Positions 25,530 through 35,001 of a DNA stretch of 64,000 nucleotides are shown in pieces. Where the stretch lies: the NCBI GenBank assembly GCA_036560485.1, contig DATBRC010000020.1:1-64000 (forward strand), given 5' to 3'. The notes below the pieces were generated by a model, which saw only the letters and a list, made by a program, of their open reading frames with translations, ran no database searches and had not been told where the DNA came from. How positions within the stretch are numbered: the stretch's first letter is position 1; every line of letters starts with the position of its first letter. This stretch comes from DATBRC01 sp036560485. GTDB taxonomy: Bacteria; Pseudomonadota; Gammaproteobacteria; Burkholderiales; Burkholderiaceae_D. A program made the translations under genes and the position numbers.

Positions 25530-27886
25530 TTGTCCTTGCGAAAACACGGGACGATCATCCATACCGACGCAGTCCCGATCAACATCGTCAAACCGAATGC
25601 CTGCAACGCCGGTGTCTTACTCAAGCCTAGCAAGCCAAACGAAAGCAAGGTACTCAATGCCGACAAGCCCACTGCCAGCCATGCGGTATGGTCGCGCTGA
25701 TTTTTTTGCTCATGTAGAAAAATCCCGTAATCGACACCGACACTCAGCAACAGCATCAAGGCCAGCACATGGAACAATTGCAATGGCTGCCCAATCATGC
25801 CCATGAAAGCCAGCGTAAAGATACTCGCCACTGCTGTCGGCATCAGTACCCGCCATGCACTCACGCGATAACGCGGGAACAACAGCACATATACCGCCAG
25901 ATAAGACACCAGCACGACCCATCCCATATATTGCCGATAGCGTCCGAGCACCGACGATATATCCTCGACTTTATCGACCCACTGCACGCCTTCCAGTCCA
26001 TCGGAAGCGTGCTGCAATGTTGTTCGCCCATTACTACTCATGCCTCGCAAAGCCACGATACTGGCGTAACTGCCATTGACCCGGCCCAGCCATAAATGCC
26101 GCCATGGCTCACTGGAAGGCGATTGTAAAAATTCATCAATGCTTAATGCGGTTGATGATGAAAGAATATGCTGGCGTGTTGCGTCAACCCACGTGTGGTC
26201 CTCGCCCAGTTTTTCAGCCAATGCCGCGAGCGGTCCATCATCGCGTAACAACTTCTCTTCAATCATTTGGCGGCGTGCTGTTTGAACCTGAGATGATGGT
26301 ACCCAGTTCGACATCGCTTGATAACCGCTGATCAGATGTTGGTCAATGAATGGTTCCAACTTTTGTTTCAGCGCTTCTTCACGCTGCAGCACGATTTCAG
26401 AGTTCGGACCGCGCACCAGAAAAAATTGTACCGGCGTTGGTGCATCAAGCAGCTTGCCCAGCTTGAGCTGATCGCTTACCAAATTCTTTGGCGGATTTTG
26501 CAACAGACGAATATCGTCGTTGACGCCCAATCTCGACAAACCGAATCCGGCAAATGCAACAAATAATATTGCCGCAATCAAGGTGCGCCGATCCAGCCGA
26601 GCCAACGGCCAGCGCGCCAAACTAACGCCATATAAACGCGCAACATGCGCATTCTTCAACGTGCTCGCACTGACCAGCCACGGAAACCAAAAGATCACAG
26701 TGAACCACGCGAAGATCAAACCAAGCACTGAAAAAACAGCCATTTGTTGCAGGCCGGGGAAAGGCGTCAACGCAAGCCCCGCATAACCGATCACGGTTGT
26801 AATCAGTGTCAACAGCAAGCCCGGCATCAAGCGCTTCAGCAATTCAGCAGAGCTCATCGATGCATCGGCGCCCAATCGATTGCACAAAAAATAAATTCCA
26901 TAATCCTGCGCCACGCCGATCAAACTGGCACCGAATACCAGTGTCAATAAATGTATGCGATCAAACAACAGACTGCTTATCGATAATGCGCCAATACAAC
27001 CAATCCCGATCGACAACAGGATCAACGCGATCGGTTTAATGGAATGGAATGTGAACCACATCAACAATACAATGCCGATCAGCGAACCGATGCCGATGGT
27101 CGATACTTCCCGCGTTGCTTGTTGACCGGCCACAGCGGCATGCAGAATCGCACCGGCGGCAATCACTTCCGATTTCGGCACCGCTTGCTGCACAGCCTGC
27201 CGAGCTTGCGTCAATAATGGCGTCACGGCTTCTTGTGCACTCGTTGCAAATGCCGGCACCTGCAATGTGATCGGCAATACGACATATTGACGCTGACCAT
27301 CTGCCACAAACAAACGGCCATCGCGCGGACGTACCGGCGTCTCTTGCGCACGCGCTTGTACCCAGCCGCTAAACAAACCAAACGGATCATCTTGGAATGA
27401 ACCCAGCTTGGGTCCGGCGAACGGGCTATACAATTTGCTTAATGCAGAATCGATCCACGCCTGTTTTGATTGCGCGCTGGCTGGCGCACGCAATGCAAGA
27501 TCGTCCTGCGCATTGACTAGCGCGAGTCGATGTTGTTGGAACAGCTTCAGCCAATCGGTTTGCGTTTGCTCGCTAGCCGCGTCCGACAATTTCAACAAAT
27601 CGGCATGCGGCTTCAATACTGCGATGTAAGCATCTGCGGCACGCTGCGCCTGTTCCCAATCATCGGCACCGATCAGCACAATCAGTTTCTGCTGTGCCGA
27701 ATCAACCATATGCGTGAACGACTCCTGCAATACCGGATCGCGCTCCTGTACCGGTAGTAATGCCAGGATATTGGTATCGGGGACAATCTTGTTGCCGCCC
27801 CAAAGATAAGCATTGTGCGCCAGCAGAGCGCCGACCACCAATGCCCAGAAAATCGCGAGCAGACTGCGTTTACTCCATACGATCAA
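25526..27886 (-). CDS. apeM: MMPL/RND-type exporter of the aryl polyene cluster (ApeM-like)
   Basis: 786-aa inner-membrane transporter with a predicted 12 membrane segments in two blocks (roughly residues 240-410 and 640-780) and two large periplasmic loops. This is the layout of MMPL lipid exporters such as those for mycolates and hopanoids. It overlaps apeL and apeN by 4 bp each (ATGA). It likely extracts the aryl-polyene lipid from the inner membrane and passes it to the LolA-like ApeL. Confidence 0.9.
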   Translation of the reverse strand: MIVWSKRSLLAIFWALVVGALLAHNAYLWGGNKIVPDTNILALLPVQERDPVLQESFTHMVDSAQQKLIVLIGADDWEQAQRAADAYIAVLKPHADLLKLSDAASEQTQTDWLKLFQQHRLALVNAQDDLALRAPASAQSKQAWIDSALSKLYSPFAGPKLGSFQDDPFGLFSGWVQARAQETPVRPRDGRLFVADGQRQYVVLPITLQVPAFATSAQEAVTPLLTQARQAVQQAVPKSEVIAAGAILHAAVAGQQATREVSTIGIGSLIGIVLLMWFTFHSIKPIALILLSIGIGCIGALSISSLLFDRIHLLTLVFGASLIGVAQDYGIYFLCNRLGADASMSSAELLKRLMPGLLLTLITTVIGYAGLALTPFPGLQQMAVFSVLGLIFAWFTVIFWFPWLVSASTLKNAHVARLYGVSLARWPLARLDRRTLIAAILFVAFAGFGLSRLGVNDDIRLLQNPPKNLVSDQLKLGKLLDAPTPVQFFLVRGPNSEIVLQREEALKQKLEPFIDQHLISGYQAMSNWVPSSQVQTARRQMIEEKLLRDDGPLAALAEKLGEDHTWVDATRQHILSSSTALSIDEFLQSPSSEPWRHLWLGRVNGSYASIVALRGMSSNGRTTLQHASDGLEGVQWVDKVEDISSVLGRYRQYMGWVVLVSYLAVYVLLFPRYRVSAWRVLMPTAVASIFTLAFMGMIGQPLQLFHVLALMLLLSVGVDYGIFLHEQKNQRDHTAWLAVGLSALSTLLSFGLLGLSKTPALQAFGLTMLIGTASVWMIVPCFRKDK

Positions 27887-28497
27887 AATAAACCAGCCTC
27901 ATCTGCATTCATCGCGGTATCGCCAGTTTGGATCGCAGAAAAAATAATGCTGGTACGATCTCCGCCTGCTTCAGTGATGGTGATATTTTTAACGTAGGCG
28001 CCGCCTTCCAATGTGATGCTGCCGATCGCTTTGGCCAACGCCGGCTCACGCGCCTTCAATGCCACATTCCAGTTATTGTCGTGAACAGTGCCATCTACCT
28101 CGAACAAGGTTTCGAGTTGCGCCAAATCACCCGCCAGTAGTGAAAACAAAACGCTATTGATCATGCGCACGGTCGGCTCTTGCTTGGCATCGAGACGCAT
28201 CGATACCCGGTCACCTTGCATGTGCACAATTTCTTCGCGCGTCAATTTCAAGGTGCTGGGAAATGGTTGCAATGTGCGCCATAGCACTCCCTTGCCGGTG
28301 ACCACGCAAAAACGGCCATTGGATGCCAGCGGTTTTTTGAAACCGGCCAGTGTTTTGCTTTGGTCAAAACGCCCGCACAAGACTTTTTGTTTGGCGAGCA
28401 TGTCTTGTATTTTTGCGACCGGCACAGCAGCCAGCAATGAGGCCGACGACATCAAGCCAAGCGCAATACAACAAACCAGTAATAAACGCTTCATCAT
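27883..28497 (-). CDS. apeL: LolA-like periplasmic carrier of the aryl polyene cluster (ApeL-like)
   Basis: 204 aa with a Sec signal peptide (cleavage near A-A-V, residue 24) and a LolA-like beta fold: F-D-Q-S-K, G-R-F-C-V and L-W-R-T-L-Q-P-F-P match the family's G-x-L-W and P motifs. It is expected to ferry the lipid-linked pigment across the periplasm. It overlaps both neighbours by 4 bp (ATGA). Confidence 0.85.
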   Translation of the reverse strand: MMKRLLLVCCIALGLMSSASLLAAVPVAKIQDMLAKQKVLCGRFDQSKTLAGFKKPLASNGRFCVVTGKGVLWRTLQPFPSTLKLTREEIVHMQGDRVSMRLDAKQEPTVRMINSVLFSLLAGDLAQLETLFEVDGTVHDNNWNVALKAREPALAKAIGSITLEGGAYVKNITITEAGGDRTSIIFSAIQTGDTAMNADEAGLF

Positions 28498-28919
28498 TTG
28501 GCGATTCCCAATTTTTTCAATAACACTTCAGGTGAAACAAAGCACATCTCGCCAGTCTCCATATTGACGGCAACCTGTGTTGTCGTTGCGCGCGTCAAAC
28601 GACGGCCAGTCTGCGCATCACGGATGACATAGTCGATCTTCAAACTATTTTCCCATTCGACAATTTCTGCTCTCACCTTCAATCGCTGACCGAATATGGC
28701 AGAACCCGGATAGCGCAGACGCATGTCGATGATCGGCCATGCATAACCGGATTCCTTCATCTGCACATAGTTGTAGTCAATGCTGTCCAGCAAAGCACAC
28801 CGCGCAATTTCAAGATACTTCACGTAATTGCCATGCCATACAACCTCCATCGGGTCGAGGTCGAAGAATTGCACTTGCAATTCGACTTCTGCAAACCAAC
28901 GGCTTGGTGGCTTAGTCAT
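28494..28919 (-). CDS. apeK: Acyl-CoA/ACP thioesterase, 4HBT hotdog family (ApeK-like)
   Basis: 141-aa hotdog thioesterase with the 4HBT motif F-F-D-L-D-P-M-E-V-V-W-H-G-N-Y-x-K-Y-L-E, including the catalytic Asp and the N-Y segment. It may hydrolyse stalled or finished acyl chains from ACP. It overlaps the ammonia-lyase end by 8 bp and apeL by 4 bp. Confidence 0.88.
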   Translation of the reverse strand: MTKPPSRWFAEVELQVQFFDLDPMEVVWHGNYVKYLEIARCALLDSIDYNYVQMKESGYAWPIIDMRLRYPGSAIFGQRLKVRAEIVEWENSLKIDYVIRDAQTGRRLTRATTTQVAVNMETGEMCFVSPEVLLKKLGIAK

Positions 28920-30468
28920 ACAGCTTCCATGAACGATCGCGAATGCGTTGCAGCAGCAACTTCAAATCCGGATCCAGTCTGCGGTCTTCTTCGATTACCC
29001 GAACATCAGCGGCCAGCGTATCAAGCATTGCTTGTACCGATGGCTCCGGCGCGACAGATGGATTGACCTTGCGGCGCAACCAAACGCCTTGTTGCACGGT
29101 AATCAGCAATGCCGCTACGACTTGTTCAGTCAATTCCAATACACGCAAACAATCGCGAGCTGCGATGGTACCCATGCTGACCTTGTCTTGATTGTGGCAT
29201 TCGGTCGAACGTGAAAAGACCGAAGCCGGCATCGTCAATTTAAGCGCCTCCGCCGTCCATGCCGACGCACTGATTTGCAGCGCCTTGAGACCATGATTGA
29301 TCGCCGCACGTGGCCCTTCCATGCCTGATAGATTGGCCGGCAACCCGTGGTTGTAACGACTATCGACCAGCAATGCCATTTGCCGATCGAGCAAATCAGC
29401 CAGATTGGCAACGGCGTTTTTCATGCCATCCATTGCGAAAGCGATATGGCCGCCATAGAAATGTCCGCCATGAAGAACATGTTCGCCTTCTGCATCGATG
29501 ATCGGATTGTCGTTCGCGCTATTGAGTTCGTTTTCGATCGATTGTTTGAACCACGGCAATGCATCGGCCAGAACGCCGATCACATGCGGTGCACAACGGA
29601 TCGAGTAGCGATCCTGCAGGCGCTTGCCGTTACGCGGCGCAGACTCGCATGGCAAGTCATGGCGTAACCAGCTCGCCACTTTCTGCATGCCCGGATGCGG
29701 CTTCACCGAGAACAGCACTTCATTGAAATGATGCGCATTGCCATCAAGCGCGAAGGAAGCCATCGCCGTGATACGTGTCGTCAACTGCGTCAGGTATTCG
29801 GCACGCGAGTATGCGATGCAAGCCAATGCCGTCATGACTGCGGTGCCGTTCATGATGGCCAAACCTTCTTTCGGACGCAATCGCAGCGGTGTGATGCCGG
29901 CCTCGGCCAGTGCTTGCGCTGTGGATATCTGCGCGCCTTCACGCCACACTTCGCGCTCGCCGCACAACACGGCAGCGAGATAAGACAGCGGCGTCAAATC
30001 GCCGCTGGCGCCAACCGAGCCTTCCGATGGAATCACCGGCAACAAGTCCCGATCCAATAACCTGACGATCTGCTCCAGCAACTCAACGCTAACGCCTGAA
30101 TAACCTTTGGTCAGCGATGCAAGCCGTACCGCCAGAATTGCGCGTGTTTGCTCCGGCGTGAAATATTCACCCAATCCGCAGCCGTGATAGGTATAGAGAT
30201 GATGCGGCAATTCAGCGACCAAATCTGCAGGCACAGTAACTGTGCACGAATCGCCATAGCCGGTCGTGACACCATAAATTGTGCCCTCTTCACGTAACAA
30301 GCGATCCAGGAAATCGGCACCGCGAGCAATCGCGGTCCGGAATTCCGGCGCATCGGACAAGACAGCTTTCGCAGATCCATTCGCGATATCCACAACATCT
30401 TCTATCTGCAAACGGCCCTGATCAAAATGAACAGTGCGCGGCGTAGAGCGTAAGTCAGCGGGTTGCAT
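28912..30468 (-). CDS. Aromatic amino acid ammonia-lyase, probably tyrosine-type
   Basis: 518 aa from the ATG at 30468, which overlaps the acyltransferase gene by 14 bp; an extended open frame to 30582 is not family-like. A154-S155-G156 forms the MIO cofactor of the HAL/PAL/TAL family. The selectivity loop reads P-H-H-L, with H90-L91 aligned to the His-Leu pair that gives bacterial tyrosine ammonia-lyases their preference for Tyr. It should supply p-coumarate as the starter aryl unit for the AMP-ligase/ACP pair. Histidine ammonia-lyase is less likely because of this pair and because no other hut gene is present. Confidence 0.85.
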   Translation of the reverse strand: MQPADLRSTPRTVHFDQGRLQIEDVVDIANGSAKAVLSDAPEFRTAIARGADFLDRLLREEGTIYGVTTGYGDSCTVTVPADLVAELPHHLYTYHGCGLGEYFTPEQTRAILAVRLASLTKGYSGVSVELLEQIVRLLDRDLLPVIPSEGSVGASGDLTPLSYLAAVLCGEREVWREGAQISTAQALAEAGITPLRLRPKEGLAIMNGTAVMTALACIAYSRAEYLTQLTTRITAMASFALDGNAHHFNEVLFSVKPHPGMQKVASWLRHDLPCESAPRNGKRLQDRYSIRCAPHVIGVLADALPWFKQSIENELNSANDNPIIDAEGEHVLHGGHFYGGHIAFAMDGMKNAVANLADLLDRQMALLVDSRYNHGLPANLSGMEGPRAAINHGLKALQISASAWTAEALKLTMPASVFSRSTECHNQDKVSMGTIAARDCLRVLELTEQVVAALLITVQQGVWLRRKVNPSVAPEPSVQAMLDTLAADVRVIEEDRRLDPDLKLLLQRIRDRSWKLYD

Positions 30469-31435
30469 TGGATTGTTCCATAGTAGTGCGATGCCAAAAA
30501 TCGAAAAAATTAAACCATTGTAACGGTGCGCGCAAACAGAAGTATTCCAGCCGACTGGCATATTCCGCTGCCAAAACAGCAATTGCCTGATCGCGGCCTG
30601 CGCGCGGAAGCTGGATCAAGTCACGAAAACGTTCCAAATGGATTTCCGAACTGTTACCCACACACATGGAAAACAGCAAATATACCGGGCATTGAAGCAA
30701 GCTTGCCAAGATATAAGGGCCGACCGGCAACGAAGCATCCTCCCCCATGAATTTAGCGGAAGTCAAACGAGGATTAGGCGAGATCGGAATACGGTCACCC
30801 GACACAACAAGATACTCACCACGTCCGATTTTTTCCGACAACATCATTGCTGTTGCCGGCGTAATCTCTGTGACCTCCAATATATCCACCTGGCTTTGCG
30901 GATCCAACTGCGCTAACAAATGATTAAATGCCACAGCATGCTTGGTATGTCCCATCACGGAAATTTTTAATCCTGCTCGCCGTTTGGATAATATTCGGCA
31001 AAGATCCAGGTTACCAATATGGCAGGAAATAATAATGCCTCCACGCCGCTTGTCTAAATCCTCGGAAAATTCTTTTTCGCCATAAAAAACCGTATTGTCC
31101 ATTTTGAACAAACCGCCCCATAGCAACATCTTATCGAGCATCGTTTCGGCGAACGCAGCAAAATGACGCATGACGGTCAGCATGTTCGGCGTAATGGGCG
31201 GCTGTGCGCCCATCGCACTGATGCGGCGCAGATAATCTCGCGATGCTTCGCGCGCGACTTTTCTGGTGAGCATATACCAGGCAACCACAGGATATAGCAC
31301 AATACGAAATGGCCAGCGTCCAAAAATTCGGCAAATCCAAAACAGCAGACGCATCCCAAATACAAAACCAGCCTCATTGATTTGATACCAATGACGCCCT
31401 TGCTTGTTTGCTTGCGGTGGCAATGCAGTCGTCAT
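30455..31435 (-). CDS. LpxL-like lipid acyltransferase (ApeJ C-terminal half equivalent)
   Basis: 326 aa from the ATG at 31435, which overlaps the glycosyltransferase stop (ATGA) and has GGAG about 8 nt upstream; the 31447 ATG is less likely. H139-x4-D144 in S-C-H-I-G-N-L-D is the acyltransferase catalytic motif, and the overall look is LpxL/HtrB-like with an N-terminal membrane anchor. It may acylate the aryl polyene glycolipid. In some clusters a glycosyltransferase and an acyltransferase appear as one protein; here they are separate genes. Confidence 0.82.
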   Translation of the reverse strand: MTTALPPQANKQGRHWYQINEAGFVFGMRLLFWICRIFGRWPFRIVLYPVVAWYMLTRKVAREASRDYLRRISAMGAQPPITPNMLTVMRHFAAFAETMLDKMLLWGGLFKMDNTVFYGEKEFSEDLDKRRGGIIISCHIGNLDLCRILSKRRAGLKISVMGHTKHAVAFNHLLAQLDPQSQVDILEVTEITPATAMMLSEKIGRGEYLVVSGDRIPISPNPRLTSAKFMGEDASLPVGPYILASLLQCPVYLLFSMCVGNSSEIHLERFRDLIQLPRAGRDQAIAVLAAEYASRLEYFCLRAPLQWFNFFDFWHRTTMEQSNATR

Positions 31436-32175
31436 TCTGCACTCCATTTACGTGCCAGCAACCGCGGCAAGTGCAGCAGCATGCCGAAAAATAATTTCGT
31501 ATGCATCCATGAAATCAAAACGTTGTCATGAAATCCGCGAAAATGAGACACGCCATCGGTTGGATAACCCACACGTGTCGGCACATTGACAATCTTCAAG
31601 CCGTCCCAGTACAGGCGCACCAGAATGTCAGTATCAAAATTCATACGCTCACCGATTTTGTGGTGCTGGATCAAAGCCAACACCGGTTGCACCGGGTACA
31701 CGCGAAATCCGCACATCGAATCTTTTATCTGCAACGACAACGTATTGATCCAGACCCAAATATGGGTAAGGTAACGTGCATACAATCGCAGCAACGGCAC
31801 CGATTGATCATAGACAGGGTAACCAACGATGATCGCCGCCGGATTGTCTTTTGCATGTGAAATGAATAAAGGAATATCTGCGACGCAATGCTGGCCGTCT
31901 GCATCGATTTGCAATGCATGGGAGAAACCGGCAAGAGCAGCATTCTGAATGCCAGTCAACACCGCGCCGCCCTTCCCTCGATTGACTTCATGCCGTAACA
32001 ACGTAACCTGCTCAGGATAAGCGGCAGCAATCTGATCCAGTACGCTGGCACATGTTTGTGAACTTCCATCATCCACCAAAATGCATGGGACATGCTGCGC
32101 CAGTACAGCATCCACCACAGCACTCACGGCATGCTCATGGTTATAAACAGGAATCACGACGCACAGCTTAAACAT
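31432..32175 (-). CDS. GT2-family glycosyltransferase of the aryl polyene cluster
   Basis: 247 aa from the ATG at 32175, which overlaps the AMP-ligase stop by 8 bp and has GGAG 6 nt upstream. Motifs V-V-I-P-V-Y-N near residue 5, V-D-D-G-S, and D-A-D-G-Q-H (the DxD) mark a GT2 fold similar to dolichyl-phosphate or lipid glycosyltransferases. It probably attaches the sugar that links the polyene to its lipid anchor. Confidence 0.85.
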   Translation of the reverse strand: MFKLCVVIPVYNHEHAVSAVVDAVLAQHVPCILVDDGSSQTCASVLDQIAAAYPEQVTLLRHEVNRGKGGAVLTGIQNAALAGFSHALQIDADGQHCVADIPLFISHAKDNPAAIIVGYPVYDQSVPLLRLYARYLTHIWVWINTLSLQIKDSMCGFRVYPVQPVLALIQHHKIGERMNFDTDILVRLYWDGLKIVNVPTRVGYPTDGVSHFRGFHDNVLISWMHTKLFFGMLLHLPRLLARKWSAE

Positions 32176-33895
32176 CCGCGGCTCCAAACTGAAGTCGTCC
32201 ACCGGCATGTTGTCCGGCTTGAGAGCGATAGTTGAAGTTCAGAGACGCTTTCTGCGGCTCATATATCAATTCCAGTTCAACAGGCACTTCAGGCTGTATC
32301 ACGCGCTGAAATTTGAGCGCGTGAATGCTGCGAAACACAGCCGGCACATTGAAATGTTGACGCGCATAGGCAATCGCCCAGTCGATTTGCACCACACCTG
32401 CCAGGATTGGAATTTTCGGGAAATGCCCCTCAAAATAAAGCAGATCGGATGGCACTGATAACTCGAAGACAACACGATTTTCTGCTTTGTGAAGAAGGCG
32501 TTGACGCGGCATGGTTGGACGCTCTTTGCTTTTGTCGCTTGCCTTGAGCAAGGCCGTCAAAGCAGCATACGTCGTCTTTCCTTGCGCATCGATCGGCAAC
32601 GCATCAAGATATCGCCAGCTCCTCGGCAACGCTACGGGTTCGACTGAAGGACTGAGCAAGTCACGCAATATGCGGTTAAACGCCAGCTTTCCGAATTTCT
32701 CTAATTGGCTGCGCCCTTCATCCGATAACACAACGAATGCAGCAACACGCTGCCTATGTTCTTGTTGATCATCAATCACGATCACACGCGCATCCTCTAC
32801 CAACGCCGATGCGATTAATTGCTTTTCAATGGTATCGAGCGAAATCCGCTTTTCTTCTATCTTCACAATGCGATCGGTTCGACCCTGCAATTGAAAACGG
32901 TCAGTACCTGCAGCCATCGCACGATCAGACAAAGCAAACCAATGATTGTCCGGCAAATGGGCCGAACATACTTCCAGCACACCTTCATCTTCATTAATGC
33001 GCCAGCTAACTCCCGGCAGCGGTATCCAGCTTTCATCCGATTGATCTTTGCGTTGACGCCACCCAATGCCGCCTGTTTCAGAGCTTCCATAAATTTCAAT
33101 CGGCTCATGCTTTAATAATTTTGTCGCTGCTTTTGCCGCATCAAACGGCAGCGGGCCACCGGATGAAAACACAGCACGTAAATGCGATGCTGCGTTGCCC
33201 CAGATCGGTGTATCAGGCAAGCGCTTGAGATGTGCCGGACTGGATACCAGCACACAATCGCGTTGCCCCATTAATGCAGCCAACTCTTCGGGATAAGCAA
33301 CGCTTTGTGCCTGTATCGCGCGTCCGGCAGTCAATGGCCACAATACCTTGAAAAGCAATCCATAAATATGCTGATGCGATACGGTCGCCACGATATCAGC
33401 GGACTGCATACAGTCGCCAAACAACGCTTCAAGGGTACTGACTTCCATTGCCAGCTGCGAAAGTTTTTTCGGGATTGCCTGTGCTGCGCCGGTACTGCCC
33501 GATGTATGCACCACCAGACCAACAAAGTCCGGGTTCAAGGAATGAAAATAATGTGATTGAGCATCGGCAATTGCGCGCGTAACCAGGTACGGACGAAACT
33601 CGGAAGGGAATTCGCCCAAAAATCCATCAACGGATTGACGTAATACTGCACAAGTCGCCGGCAGCGTATCGGCCGACAAATAAATTGTTTTATCCGCCTG
33701 CCAGGCACCAAACAAAGCGGCTGCAAATTCTATGGTGTCACTGAAGTACAATGCAAATTTTTGTCCAGGCGCGCGCGCAAGTAAATTTTGCCATGCCTGA
33801 ACGGAAGCCAAAAATTCATCGCGCCTGATTTGTTTTCCGGCACGCCAGCCGACCGTTGTATCCATCGGTTGCGGCATGTTTAAAAAATTCAGCAT
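32168..33895 (-). CDS. apeH: Aryl-AMP ligase fused to a hotdog dehydratase (ApeH-ApeI fusion)
   Basis: 575 aa from the ATG at 33895 (GAAGG about 8 nt upstream; the 33916 start is less likely). Residues up to about 450 are an acyl-AMP ligase with V-V-H-T-S-G-S-T-G and E-I-Y-G-S-S-E-T-G-G-I. It would activate coumarate or a similar acid and load it on ACP. The last 110 residues carry the ApeI-like hotdog dehydratase motif Y-F-E-G-H-F-P-x-x-P-I-L-A-G-V. In E. coli these are two proteins (ApeH and ApeI), so the fusion is notable. Confidence 0.87.
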   Translation of the reverse strand: MLNFLNMPQPMDTTVGWRAGKQIRRDEFLASVQAWQNLLARAPGQKFALYFSDTIEFAAALFGAWQADKTIYLSADTLPATCAVLRQSVDGFLGEFPSEFRPYLVTRAIADAQSHYFHSLNPDFVGLVVHTSGSTGAAQAIPKKLSQLAMEVSTLEALFGDCMQSADIVATVSHQHIYGLLFKVLWPLTAGRAIQAQSVAYPEELAALMGQRDCVLVSSPAHLKRLPDTPIWGNAASHLRAVFSSGGPLPFDAAKAATKLLKHEPIEIYGSSETGGIGWRQRKDQSDESWIPLPGVSWRINEDEGVLEVCSAHLPDNHWFALSDRAMAAGTDRFQLQGRTDRIVKIEEKRISLDTIEKQLIASALVEDARVIVIDDQQEHRQRVAAFVVLSDEGRSQLEKFGKLAFNRILRDLLSPSVEPVALPRSWRYLDALPIDAQGKTTYAALTALLKASDKSKERPTMPRQRLLHKAENRVVFELSVPSDLLYFEGHFPKIPILAGVVQIDWAIAYARQHFNVPAVFRSIHALKFQRVIQPEVPVELELIYEPQKASLNFNYRSQAGQHAGGRLQFGAADV

Positions 33896-33905
33896 ATTGA
33901 AACCT

Positions 33906-34445
33906 TCAACCACCATGTCGTCTTCTGAAGCGCAAACGAATCAGATATTCGCCGCCAAACATCACGCCCATCAGCAAATAGGCAATCACACCGTTATATA
34001 GCGACCAAACTTCCTGCGATGACCACAATGTTGTGTATAAGGCGATCGAACCGTTGAGGATGAAAAATCCGCACCACACTTGCGTGACGCGACGTGTATA
34101 GCCGATTGCCTCAGGCGGCAAATCAGGTTCTGTTATGCGTGCAATACGTTCAACCATTGAAGGCGGATAAACCAGACTGTATGCGAACAGACCTAACGTC
34201 AGTACATTCATCAAAAACGGATACAGTTTCAGCGGCAATAAATGATTACTCCACACAGTCAATGCGACGAGTAATAACGCGCCTGCCATCAACCAACGTC
34301 CTGTTTTGCTTGCCTTTAGCGTAGGCAGACGGGTCAGCGCCGCCAACAGCAGCAAGCCGGACATCAAGCGAGGCTCCAGCTTTCCTTGCCCCAGCCAGAT
34401 TGCCAGCGGGTACAGCAGTGTAATGAGGACCGTCAGAACGGTCAA
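33906..34445 (-). CDS. apeG: Integral membrane protein of the aryl polyene cluster (COG4648-like, ApeG)
   Basis: 179 aa with about five hydrophobic helices. It sits between the ACP genes and the ligase gene, the usual place of the conserved membrane protein of APE clusters. Function unknown; it may anchor the synthase complex or help with lipid handling. Confidence 0.78.
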   Translation of the reverse strand: MTVLTVLITLLYPLAIWLGQGKLEPRLMSGLLLLAALTRLPTLKASKTGRWLMAGALLLVALTVWSNHLLPLKLYPFLMNVLTLGLFAYSLVYPPSMVERIARITEPDLPPEAIGYTRRVTQVWCGFFILNGSIALYTTLWSSQEVWSLYNGVIAYLLMGVMFGGEYLIRLRFRRRHGG

Positions 34446-34465
34446 AAAGGGGCGGTTTATCTTGC

Positions 34466-34729
34466 TTACTCCGCCAGCAGTACGGCCAATGCATCCACCA
34501 CATCCTGCACTGTACGTACGGTCTTGAAAATTTCCGGTTGCAAGCGCTTGCCGGTGAGTTGTTTGAGCTTCACAGCCAAATCGACGGCATCGATGCTATC
34601 GATATCAAGATCAGTATAGAGATTGGCCTGCGGAGTGATTTTCGATTTATCCAGTTCGAACATCTCGTGCAATACGTCTACCACCGATGTATAAATCTGG
34701 TCCTTGTTCATTGTGCTATCTAAAACCAT
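34466..34729 (-). CDS. apeF: Acyl carrier protein 2 of the aryl polyene cluster (ApeF-like)
   Basis: 87 aa with the phosphopantetheine attachment motif D-I-D-S-I-D (S45). A second in-frame ATG 6 codons in (34711) is possible. Two different ACPs in tandem are typical of APE clusters, one for the starter and one for chain extension or the finished product. Confidence 0.9.
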   Translation of the reverse strand: MVLDSTMNKDQIYTSVVDVLHEMFELDKSKITPQANLYTDLDIDSIDAVDLAVKLKQLTGKRLQPEIFKTVRTVQDVVDALAVLLAE

Positions 34730-34743
34730 TTTCCCATTCCTTC

Positions 34744-35001
34744 CTAATTCTTGTGGCTGGCGATCATTGCACTGAGGGCTCGTACCGATGCAAAATAACG
34801 GCGCGTCTCTTCGGAGTCGGCGGACAGCGTAATGCCATAGCGCTTTTGCAAAGCAACACCTAATTCAAGTGCATCAATGGAATCCAGTCCGAGTCCATCG
34901 CCAAATAACGGCGCATCGGTATCAATATCGGCAGGCTCGATATCTTCCAGCTGCAAAACCTCAATGATGACTTTTTTTACTTCTTCTTCAAGCGACTGCA
35001 T
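34744..35001 (-). CDS. apeE: Acyl carrier protein 1 of the aryl polyene cluster (ApeE-like)
   Basis: 85 aa with G-L-D-S-I-D (S41), the 4'-phosphopantetheine site. It overlaps the acyltransferase gene end by 14 bp and is 14 nt from apeF. Confidence 0.9.
   Translation of the reverse strand: MQSLEEEVKKVIIEVLQLEDIEPADIDTDAPLFGDGLGLDSIDALELGVALQKRYGITLSADSEETRRYFASVRALSAMIASHKN

Noticed and set aside
28912..30468. Histidine degradation (hutH)
   Set aside because: No hut neighbours, location inside the pigment cluster, and the His-Leu selectivity pair favours tyrosine.
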